Below, in pieces: positions 1 to 6,563 of a DNA stretch of 46,967 nucleotides. The notes beneath the pieces were generated by a model. It did no database searches and was not told the DNA's origin. It saw only the letters and a list, made by a program, of their open reading frames with translations. Every line of letters starts with the position of its first letter. Position 1 is the stretch's first letter. The stretch covers positions 1-46,967 of the forward strand of contig CAYYNP010000040.1 of NCBI GenBank assembly GCA_964472545.1. The letters run 5' to 3'. The translations under genes and the position numbers were made by a program. Source of the stretch: CAYYNP01 sp964472545 (lineage in GTDB: Bacteria > Planctomycetota > Planctomycetia > Pirellulales > Thermoguttaceae).

Positions 1-2170
1 TGGCGATTTCGGAAATCACCTGGATGATCTCGGCGATCTGGTCGGAACTGGTGCGGATCAGTTCCATGGCCTCGATCGACTTCTGCACCGCGGCGCCGCC
101 CTGTTCGGCCAGTTGGTTGGTCTTCTTGGCCACCGAATCGGCTTCGTGGGCGTTGCTCTTCACGCCGTCGATCGAGGCGGTCAACTCCTCGATCGAGGCG
201 CTCACTTCCTCGACGCTCGAGCTCTGCGTCTGCGAACCGCCGGCCAACGCCTGAGAACTCTCGGCAATCACGCGGGAGCCTTCGTTGAACTGGGCGGCGC
301 TCTCGGTCACCTGACCGATGATGCCCGAGAGGTCCGCAAGCATCCGCTTGATGCCCGCCGCCAGTTCGTCGACCGGTTGATCGCCTTCGACGGTGATCGT
401 CCTCGTCAGGTCGCCATCGGCGGCGGCGCCGACGACGCCCAGGAGGTTGTCGACTTTGCGGCGAAGCTCTTCGGCCTGCTGACGTTCCGCTTCGGCCGCC
501 TCGGCCTCGCGGATCTCGCCTTTCTGTTTTTCGGTGAAGAAGTCCCGCAAACCGTCGCCCAGTTGTCCCAGCGCGTCGTCGCCGGTGACTTCGATCTCTC
601 GGGAGTAGTCGCGATTGGCGACCTGATTAGCCACTTCGAGGATGTGGTTGACTTTACGTTCGGCTTCCTCGACCTCTTCGCGCTGCTGCTCGGCGCGGCG
701 GCGGTCCTCTTCGGCCTTTTCGGCCTGGGCCTGTTGTTCGCGCTCGGCGGCGTCTTTGACGTCCTGCATGGCTTTGGCCGTCGCGTCGACGGCCACGTTC
801 AACGAACTGGCCATCCGGCCCAGTTCGTCCTTGCTCTTCACATCGGCCTTCTGGCTGTAGTCGCCGTCGGCCACTTTCTCGAGCACTCCGGCTACCTTCT
901 GCACGGGCACGGTGATCGATCGGGTGATGTACCAGGCGATTCCGATGCCCGCGATGATCCCGATCACCAGGTAGAGGAAGATGTTGCGAATCCCGGCCTC
1001 GGCCGTCTCGTCGGCGCTGGCCATCGTGGCGTCCATTTCGGCGACCACGGCGTTCTCCAGCCCGCCTTCGTCTTCGCCCAGCGCGTCTTGCAGCTTCACG
1101 GCCGCGTCGTCGAGACTCGCCAGGCGGTGACGCGTGACCATGGCCAGCACCAAGGCACTGTCCTTCTTGGAGAAGATGCCTTCCGGACCGTCGGCCGATG
1201 TGCGGAACGTAGCGAACATCTCTTTCGCTTCACTGGGCAGTTTCTCGGCTTCGGTGAGGAAATCGGCGGCGTTGGCGGCGAACTCGCCGGTGAGTTCCTT
1301 CTGGATCTCCGAGAGAATCACCGCGGTGCCCGAAGCGCCGGCAACTTGCGTCATGGCGTCGTCTTGAATGCCCAGTCCGGCGTATTCTTCGACGGCCGCC
1401 TTCATCTTGGTGGCCGAGATGAGGGCCTCCATCGAGGCGTCCTTCAAGCCCGAGTATTCCTCGGCGGCCGCCTTCATCTTGTTGACCGCGATGGCCGCCT
1501 CCATGGCGGCGTCCTTGAGTTCCCAATTCTCTTGGCCGTCGCCGAGCGAGGCTTCATACTGCGTGAGGAACTCGTCGATTTGGCCGTAGGTCTCGTCGAA
1601 GGTCTCCATGGCGGCGTCCAATTCGGCGATCGTCGCCAGCATCGCCTCGTGGTCGGCCATCTGCCGCTCGGCCAGCGAGCAGTATTCTTCGTGGAATTCG
1701 TCGGCGTTTCTGGCCCTGGTGGCGATGGCGTCGGAGGCGGCGAAGGTCATCTCGCCGTCCATCTCGGCTTCCCACATGGCCATCAGCGGCTTCCCGGCGA
1801 AGTGGCCGCCCTCGAAGGTCTTGGTGCGAAACGTCTGCGTCCAATTACCCTCTCGGTCGTGCGACCCGTCGGTGACCGCGGTCATGAACATGTCGAAATC
1901 GGCCACCGACTCCTCGAACTCCGTGTGGAGTTTGGTCAATTGGCCGGTGTCGTCGCAGAGCAAGTACTCGTTGAGCAATTCCATCCCGGTGCCAACGGCG
2001 ATCCGCGCCTCCATGGCCATATCGGCCATGGGCACCTTTTCCATCAAGATCTCGTCAGCATCCTCGCTGATCGTCGTGGCGGCGTCGTGGCCCACGTAGG
2101 CCTCAACGCCGAGGATGGCCAAGACCAGGAAGAACCCGGCAAACAGCTTCTTTCCAACGGTGATTCTCAT
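1..2170 (-). CDS. Methyl-accepting chemotaxis protein, 3' end cut by the window edge
   Basis: This is a membrane chemoreceptor that would pass a sensed signal to CheA/CheW; 723 codons are visible and the frame is open at base 1. The ATG is preceded by a strong GGAGGAG ribosome site. A first membrane helix lies at residues 8-24, followed by a long, mostly helical periplasmic part (about 25-390), a second membrane helix (about 390-415), a HAMP domain beginning TRSITVPVQ, a charged coiled coil, two further HAMP-like segments (about 505-560 and 595-640), and the start of the MCP signalling domain (SSSVEEVSASIEEL and onward). The conserved hairpin tip and any C-terminal pentapeptide lie outside the window. 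The periplasmic part holds a tandem 24-residue duplication at residues 219-266. The ligand cannot be told from the sequence. Family assignment is firm; multiple HAMP units suggest a poly-HAMP receptor. Confidence 0.93.
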   Translation of the reverse strand, partial: MRITVGKKLFAGFFLVLAILGVEAYVGHDAATTISEDADEILMEKVPMADMAMEARIAVGTGMELLNEYLLCDDTGQLTKLHTEFEESVADFDMFMTAVTDGSHDREGNWTQTFRTKTFEGGHFAGKPLMAMWEAEMDGEMTFAASDAIATRARNADEFHEEYCSLAERQMADHEAMLATIAELDAAMETFDETYGQIDEFLTQYEASLGDGQENWELKDAAMEAAIAVNKMKAAAEEYSGLKDASMEALISATKMKAAVEEYAGLGIQDDAMTQVAGASGTAVILSEIQKELTGEFAANAADFLTEAEKLPSEAKEMFATFRTSADGPEGIFSKKDSALVLAMVTRHRLASLDDAAVKLQDALGEDEGGLENAVVAEMDATMASADETAEAGIRNIFLYLVIGIIAGIGIAWYITRSITVPVQKVAGVLEKVADGDYSQKADVKSKDELGRMASSLNVAVDATAKAMQDVKDAAEREQQAQAEKAEEDRRRAEQQREEVEEAERKVNHILEVANQVANRDYSREIEVTGDDALGQLGDGLRDFFTEKQKGEIREAEAAEAERQQAEELRRKVDNLLGVVGAAADGDLTRTITVEGDQPVDELAAGIKRMLADLSGIIGQVTESAAQFNEGSRVIAESSQALAGGSQTQSSSVEEVSASIEELTASIDGVKSNAHEADSVAKKTNQLAEQGGAAVQKSIEAMELIRTSSDQIAEIIQVISEIA
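1373..1516 (-). repeat. Tandem 72-bp in-frame duplication inside the chemoreceptor sensor domain
   Basis: Two adjacent 72-bp units (1445-1516 and 1373-1444) encode residues 219-242 and 243-266 of the chemoreceptor. Both start KDA, share the core NKMKAAAEEYSGL / TKMKAAVEEYAGL and are predicted helical, so the duplication lengthens a helix of the sensor bundle by about 24 residues. Confidence 0.85.
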
Positions 2171-2310
2171 CGACGACTCTCCTCCACAGTGCTTACGAAG
2201 ACGGAAACGACAATTGCCTCTCGGTGTCACGCTGACGCCTGTGAGGACGCGCCACGGCCTAATGAGAACGTCCTCGCGCAGTAACGTAGGTCACAACGAA
2301 GCGCGCTAGA

Positions 2311-2326
2311 TGACGTATTTACGTCA
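2311..2326. promoter_or_regulatory. Perfect dyad upstream of the chemoreceptor gene
   Basis: The sequence TGACGTATTTACGTCA is a perfect inverted repeat with 7-bp arms and a 2-bp centre. It lies about 140 bp upstream of the chemoreceptor start in an otherwise featureless gap (2171-2583, where I see no gene). The size and position fit a dimeric regulator's operator, but no regulator is identified and no clear -10/-35 pair was found beside it. Confidence 0.4.
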
Positions 2327-2583
2327 GCGAAGGGGGGCACGGCCACCCGCTCGTCCAGCAATGAACGCGGGGCGTGGCGTTGTGCCGTCTCTGCGCTGAA
2401 AGCCCCCCTAGCGGAGTCGCGATGTACCGTCCAATCGAATTCGTGGACACCCACAAGGGCTTGCAGCCAGCACCGCGCAGGGAAGTCCGTTGACGGAAAA
2501 ACGGCAGAGACATTGGCCCGGGTGCTGGTTGTTTCCGGGCTCGAGGCAAAGAGGCCGGAACCGGCGCACCTCTCGACGCAACG

Positions 2584-3009
2584 TCAACTCAGAGGCAGGA
2601 GCGCTTTCTCACCGTCGAACGCATCGAGCGTGCCGACGGCCTGAACCAGTCCTACTGCCGACACCACGCCCATCTTTTCAAACAAGCTGGCGCGTATCCG
2701 GTCGACGGTCCGCTGGCTGATCTCGAGATCCTGGGCAATCAGCCGGTTGGGCCTGCCGGCGAGCACGGCCTCGATCAGTCGGCGTTCCCGATCCGACAGC
2801 GTATCGACGCGCCGCCGAAGGCTCGCGATTCGTCCGGACTCCTCCCGCATCTTGCGATTCGTCACGAATGCCGCACGGATCGTGTCGGCAAGTCGATCGT
2901 CTCCATAGGGCTTTTCGAACACGGTCAGCGCGCCGTTGCGCATCGCTCTGACGGTCGTGGGCACGTCGCCGTAGGCATTGATGCGGGTGGCCGCAAGACT
3001 GCGTGCCAA
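2584..3009 (-). pseudogene. N-terminally truncated FixJ/NarL-type response regulator
   Basis: What remains is the second half of a receiver domain (INAYGDVPTTVRAMRNGA, then the FEKPY segment with the conserved lysine) followed by a LuxR-type helix-turn-helix (LSDRERRLIEAVLAG, then ISQRTVDRIRASLFEKMGV). Intact family members are about 200 residues; the first half of the receiver, including the phospho-accepting aspartate, is absent. The reading frame continues upstream only to an in-frame stop near 3087 without receiver motifs, and the best available start is a TTG at 3007-3009 without a ribosome site. The fragment could still make a DNA-binding protein that cannot be phosphorylated, but a decaying gene is more likely. 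The break lies next to the duplicated propeller-gene tail at 3163-3232, so both may mark one rearrangement. Confidence 0.7.
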
Positions 3010-3162
3010 ATGCTCCCGGCAACGGTGCGCTCGCGATTCGATGATCGCCCGGTCGTACTTCGGCCGCGTCGGCTTGTGGCGTCTTTACGCCTACGGGCAA
3101 GCAGGTGTAGCGTGCGGTCGCTGCGCAGGCGGCAGAGTTGCGTCTTGCTGGAGCAGCACGGC

Positions 3163-3232
3163 TACTGAGCTTTCGCCCGCACGTCGTACACGAACGGCTT
3201 TTCGCCGCACCGCAGATACAATCCCGAATGCC
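3163..3232 (-). pseudogene. Duplicated 3' tail of the neighbouring PQQ-propeller gene
   Basis: On the minus strand this stretch reads LYLRCGEKPFVYDVRAKAQ-stop, nearly the same as the last residues of the intact propeller gene at 3733-5004 (LYLRCNEKLFVYDVQAKAQ-stop). The DNA match runs through the stop codon into the next bases (GGCTACTGAGC against AGCTACTGAGC). It has no start or other coding context. The TIGR03067-type gene at 3238-3696 therefore sits between two copies of this tail, as expected after a tandem duplication followed by loss of most of one copy, or after insertion at the 3' end. Confidence 0.8.
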
Positions 3233-3237
3233 CGCTG

Positions 3238-3696
3238 CTAGCGCCCGCCGGTCCGCTTGTCCGGCTCGACGCGCTTCAGCACGCAGAGAGTCAATCCGTC
3301 GCCGGGTTTCGTTTCCAACGTTGTCGGGATCGGCTTGCCGGGCAGATTGAAGCACCAGGTGAGCGTGTCACCTTCCAGGCGGTAGATGCCGGTGGATACT
3401 TCGGCTTTGTCGCTGACGGTGCGGATCAGGGAGACTTGCTTGGGGGCCCTATTCTGATCCAGCTTGAATCCGTGTTCGTGTGTCTTCTCGCCGATGATGC
3501 GTCGTACCTTGTCGTCGGCGAAGGTAATCCGCACTCCGATTGGCGGCTTGTACGGTTTGCCGTCGCGCAGCGCGGAGACGTACTCCCACGTGCCTTGGAT
3601 CGCCCGTTGGTCGGCGTCGGCGTGGCGGTCCTTTGGCTCGGCGCCAACCAACAGCAACGCCACCAACGCCACGGCCAGCTCTGCTGATCTCTTCAT
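3238..3696 (-). CDS. TIGR03067-type secreted small protein
   Basis: The product is about 152 residues with an N-terminal signal peptide (MKRSAELAVALVALLLVGAE) and one domain of the planctomycete-expanded TIGR03067 type: IQGTWEYVSALRDGKP near the start, a central strand region with FKLDQNRAPKQ, then GIYRLEGDTLTWCF and GDGLTLCVLKR at the end. The fold is expected to be a small lipocalin-like beta-barrel; no biochemical function is known for the family. A start five codons upstream (3711) exists, but the chosen ATG has GGAG nine bases ahead while the upstream one has no ribosome site. It ends 6 bp from the duplicated propeller tail and begins 36 bp after the intact propeller gene, so it may be co-transcribed with it. 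Confidence 0.8.
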   Translation of the reverse strand: MKRSAELAVALVALLLVGAEPKDRHADADQRAIQGTWEYVSALRDGKPYKPPIGVRITFADDKVRRIIGEKTHEHGFKLDQNRAPKQVSLIRTVSDKAEVSTGIYRLEGDTLTWCFNLPGKPIPTTLETKPGDGLTLCVLKRVEPDKRTGGR

Positions 3697-3732
3697 CGGA
3701 ATGGTCTCCATGGAGATTCAGAAGCGTTACAG

Positions 3733-5004
3733 CTACTGAGCTTTCGCCTGCACGTCGTACACGAACAGCTTCTCGTTGCACCGCAGGTACAGCCGCCCGC
3801 CGCAGATCACCGGGTGGGCCAGATACGAGTTGGCCCCGCGGCGGCCGAGGTTGAATTGACTGACCACGTCGAACCCGTCGTCGTTCACCTCGAGCAGGTA
3901 CATCATGCCTTGGTGGTTTATGCAATAGAGCATGCCGTCGGCGTAGGAGATGCCGACCTTGCCCAATTCGCGATCGAGCTTGATGTCCTTGCCGGTGAGG
4001 AAATCGACGCAATAAAAGTGTCGTCCGCCCTGGCGGCAGCCGCATCCGTAGAGCTTGCCGTCGATCAACAGGGCCCCACCGTGGCAGTTGTCGAGGTCTT
4101 CGCGAAACCAGACCCGCTCGGCCGTGCGATTGGCCGCGTCGATCTTCATCACCGTGCCGCCGGACGAATGGCCGCAAGCCACAAAGACGTGGCCGTCGTG
4201 ATAGACGGGCGTGAGCGCGTTTTGCGGCGAACGCGGCACGAACGGGGCCGACCAGACCAGCTTGCCGGTGTCGACCGCCACGCCCAGGACCGACCGTTGC
4301 GTCATCGTGATCAACTGCCGCACGCCTTCATGCTCGACGACCAACGGGGAGCAATAGGCGGCCGAGTGCTCGGTGTCGGTGTTCACCCAAACGGTCTCGC
4401 CGGTCCGCTTGTCGAGCGCCACCACGCGGCCCTTCGGCCCGCCGGGCATGCAGAGGACCTTGTCGCCCTCGACGACCACGTTTTCGGCAAAGGCCCAGAT
4501 GCCGTGTTGGCCTTCGAACCGCTCCTGCAACTCGACCGCCCAGAGCGGTTTGCCCGACTTGGCCTCGAACGCGGCCAGCCGTCCGCCCGGGTTCATCTGA
4601 TAGAGCACGCCGTCGTTGTACGTGGGCGTGGTCCGCGAGCCGGGACTCGAACGCCGCCAGGCGAGTCCGTTGGAGGCCTTCCAGAGCAGCTTGCCGTCGA
4701 GGCTCAGCGCCAGCACCATCTCTTCGTTGTTGAAGTCGCCGGAGGTGAAGATCATCCCTTCGGCAATCGACACGCCGGGATACCCCACGCCACACTCGTC
4801 GTACGTCCACGCCAGCGGCGGGCCGCCTTCCGGCCAACGCTTCAACAGGCCGGTGTCGGGCGAGATGTTGGTGCGCCCCGGGCCGTGGAATTCGGGCCAA
4901 CTCGGTTGTTTCTCGGCTTCGGCGCCGAGCGAGGCGGGAACGTGGATCAACGCGGCGGCAACGATTGCCAGGACAACAAAAACGATCATGCGATGAGTGC
5001 TCAT
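3733..5004 (-). CDS. Secreted PQQ-type beta-propeller protein (BamB/alcohol-dehydrogenase-like repeats)
   Basis: The 423-residue product has a signal peptide (MSTHRMIVFVVLAIVAAALI) and then WPEFHGPGRTNISPDTGLL, the usual opening of planctomycete PQQ-like propellers, followed by repeated blades of the type GxLLWKxxNG, FEAKSGKPLWAVEL, ALDKRTGETVWVN and VDTGKLVWSAP. Such proteins fold as 7- or 8-bladed beta-propellers outside the cytoplasm; many lack an enzymatic cofactor site, so a binding or scaffold role is as likely as dehydrogenase activity. The ATG used here has GGGAG just upstream. An in-frame start at 5094 is rejected because the extra 30 residues come from the palindrome at 5041-5077. 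It is divergent from the oxidoreductase at 5238. Confidence 0.88.
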   Translation of the reverse strand: MSTHRMIVFVVLAIVAAALIHVPASLGAEAEKQPSWPEFHGPGRTNISPDTGLLKRWPEGGPPLAWTYDECGVGYPGVSIAEGMIFTSGDFNNEEMVLALSLDGKLLWKASNGLAWRRSSPGSRTTPTYNDGVLYQMNPGGRLAAFEAKSGKPLWAVELQERFEGQHGIWAFAENVVVEGDKVLCMPGGPKGRVVALDKRTGETVWVNTDTEHSAAYCSPLVVEHEGVRQLITMTQRSVLGVAVDTGKLVWSAPFVPRSPQNALTPVYHDGHVFVACGHSSGGTVMKIDAANRTAERVWFREDLDNCHGGALLIDGKLYGCGCRQGGRHFYCVDFLTGKDIKLDRELGKVGISYADGMLYCINHQGMMYLLEVNDDGFDVVSQFNLGRRGANSYLAHPVICGGRLYLRCNEKLFVYDVQAKAQ

Positions 5005-5040
5005 GGTTTCTCCCGGTGAATCGACGAGACTTCTCGACGG

Positions 5041-5077
5041 GGTGGCTGGGGCACCGCTGCGCTTTGCCCCAGCCACC
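5041..5077. repeat. Intergenic palindrome, GGTGG/CTGGGGCA family
   Basis: A perfect 13-bp stem (GGTGGCTGGGGCA, 5041-5053, and TGCCCCAGCCACC, 5065-5077) closes an 11-nt loop. Two inverted relatives occur at 37506-37592 and a lone right arm at 13864-13877. It lies in the divergent gap between the propeller gene and the oxidoreductase. Confidence 0.85.
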
Positions 5078-5133
5078 CCCAAAATCGGACGCAACTGCCT
5101 ACCGGCTAATCATACCACCTCGCTGCCCACGAT

Positions 5134-5157
5134 GCGACTGACGGTGCGACTGACGGT
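5134..5157. repeat. Two tandem copies of a 12-bp unit
   Basis: GCGACTGACGGT is repeated twice directly upstream of the putative promoter for the oxidoreductase gene. It may be chance or a pair of half-sites for a regulator. Confidence 0.5.
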
Positions 5158-5170
5158 GCGGCCGTTCTTC

Positions 5171-5199
5171 TTGACACGTCGCCCCGAGCCCATTAGCTT
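5171..5199 (+). promoter_or_regulatory. Possible sigma-70-type promoter for the Gfo/Idh/MocA gene
   Basis: A perfect TTGACA (5171-5176) is followed after 17 bp by TAGCTT (5194-5199), which matches TATAAT at three of six positions. It lies about 40 bp upstream of the start codon at 5238. Confidence 0.4.
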
Positions 5200-5237
5200 G
5201 GTGGCTTCAACCGCCAGATCACCCCCGGAGATATCCC

Positions 5238-6515
5238 ATGTTCCGTCCTCCGCGAACCCTTTCCCGCCGCGGCTTCCTCAAGGGGACACTGGCGGCCGGG
5301 ACTGCGCTTTCCTTGCCGTCGCTCATCCCCGGCCGTGCCCTGGGGGCCGACGGCGCCGTGGCCGCCAACGAGCGGATTATCCTGGCCGGGCTCGGTGTGG
5401 GCAACCGCGGCCGCTACGTGCTCAGCGAGTTTCTGGAGTTTCCGGTCGTGCAGTTCGTGGCCGACGCCGACTGCCAGGCCAAGCGGCGGCAACTCGTCAA
5501 GACAATGGTCGACGCCACGTACGGCAACACCGACTGCGTGACCTACCGCGACATGTTCGACGTCCTGGGACGCGACGACGTCGACGCCGTGCTGATCGCC
5601 ACCGGCGACCGCTGGCACACGATGGCCTCGATCACCGCCGCCCGGGCGGGCAAGGACATCTACTGCGAAAAGCCCTGCTCGATGACCATTCAGGAGAGCC
5701 GGGCGCTGGCCGACGTGGTCAACCTCTACGGACGGATCTACCAGGCCGGCACGCAACGCCGCAGCATCGGCAACTTCATGCTGGCGATCGAGATGGCCCA
5801 GACCGGCAAGCTCGGCAAGCTGACCGAAGTCCACGCCAATACCCGCCCCCCGGCCGTCACCCACGAGTGGCTGCCCGCCGAGCCGGAACCGGAACCGGAC
5901 GAATGCGATTGGGACCGCTGGCTGGGGCCGTGCCCCTGGCGGCCGTACAATTCGCAGTACGTGGCCGGCCGCTGGCGGGGACACTTCGACTTCCACGGCG
6001 GCGGGATCCTCGAATGGGGCGCCCATACGGTCGACCTCTGCCAGGTGGGCAACTCGGCCGACGAAACGGCACCGATCGAGTACGTGCCGACCGAGTCGGG
6101 CACCGTCTGCACCTACGCCAACGGCGTGAAGCTGGTGATGCGGACCGACGGCTGGCTGGGATTGGGCACGTGCAGCGTCCGCTTCGTGGGAGAAGACGGC
6201 TGGGTCGAAACCGGCGACAGCGGCGCGATGCGGATCGAGCCGGAGTCGCTCTTGGCCGAAAAGAAGGTCTTCACGCTCCGCGGTACTTCGGCCTTGACGC
6301 ACGTGGCCAACTTCCTCGACTGCGTCAAGTCGCGGCGGCTTGCCCGGGCAAACGCCAGCGTGGCCGGCCAGTCGCACATCGTCTGCCACGCGGCCTACAT
6401 CGCCTGGCAACTCGGCCGCACGTTGAATTTCGATCCGGTCAAGGAGGAGTTCATCGGCGACGACGAAGCCAACCGCATGCGGAGCCGCGCGATGCGGGCA
6501 CTCTGGACGATTTGA
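5238..6515 (+). CDS. Tat-exported Gfo/Idh/MocA-family oxidoreductase
   Basis: The 425-residue product begins with a twin-arginine signal (LSRRGFLKGTLAAGTALSLP), so it should be folded in the cytoplasm with its nucleotide and exported. The Rossmann part starts IILAGLGVGNRGR and contains the family lysine motif YCEKP (about residue 144). The C-terminal half has the substrate-domain motifs HFDFHGGGILEWGAHTVDL and LTHVANFLDCVKSR. Family members use NAD(P) to oxidise, reduce or eliminate on sugars and cyclitols; the substrate is unknown. GGAG lies eight bases before the ATG. The next gene (HEAT-repeat) starts 48 bp downstream on the same strand, suggesting one transcript. Planctomycetes carry dozens of these exported paralogues; a second is at 32301. 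Confidence 0.93.
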   Translation: MFRPPRTLSRRGFLKGTLAAGTALSLPSLIPGRALGADGAVAANERIILAGLGVGNRGRYVLSEFLEFPVVQFVADADCQAKRRQLVKTMVDATYGNTDCVTYRDMFDVLGRDDVDAVLIATGDRWHTMASITAARAGKDIYCEKPCSMTIQESRALADVVNLYGRIYQAGTQRRSIGNFMLAIEMAQTGKLGKLTEVHANTRPPAVTHEWLPAEPEPEPDECDWDRWLGPCPWRPYNSQYVAGRWRGHFDFHGGGILEWGAHTVDLCQVGNSADETAPIEYVPTESGTVCTYANGVKLVMRTDGWLGLGTCSVRFVGEDGWVETGDSGAMRIEPESLLAEKKVFTLRGTSALTHVANFLDCVKSRRLARANASVAGQSHIVCHAAYIAWQLGRTLNFDPVKEEFIGDDEANRMRSRAMRALWTI

Positions 6516-6563
6516 CCCCGACGACGGCCCTGCGGCCTTTTCTCATATCACGGAGATCATAGG

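Noticed and set aside
113..2284. A 723-residue plus-strand open frame
   Set aside because: It is the antisense shadow of the chemoreceptor gene. Its translation is Gly/Leu/His/Arg-rich with no domain, while the minus strand has clear HAMP and signalling motifs.
3449..4177. A 242-residue minus-strand open frame bridging two genes
   Set aside because: It overlaps both the TIGR03067-type gene and the propeller gene in another frame and is Arg-rich noise.
3814..5019. A 401-residue plus-strand open frame
   Set aside because: It is antisense to the PQQ-type propeller gene and shows only high-GC frame composition.
5005..5094. N-terminal 30-residue extension of the propeller protein
   Set aside because: The extension is encoded by a repeated palindrome and precedes a good signal peptide whose own ATG has a ribosome site.
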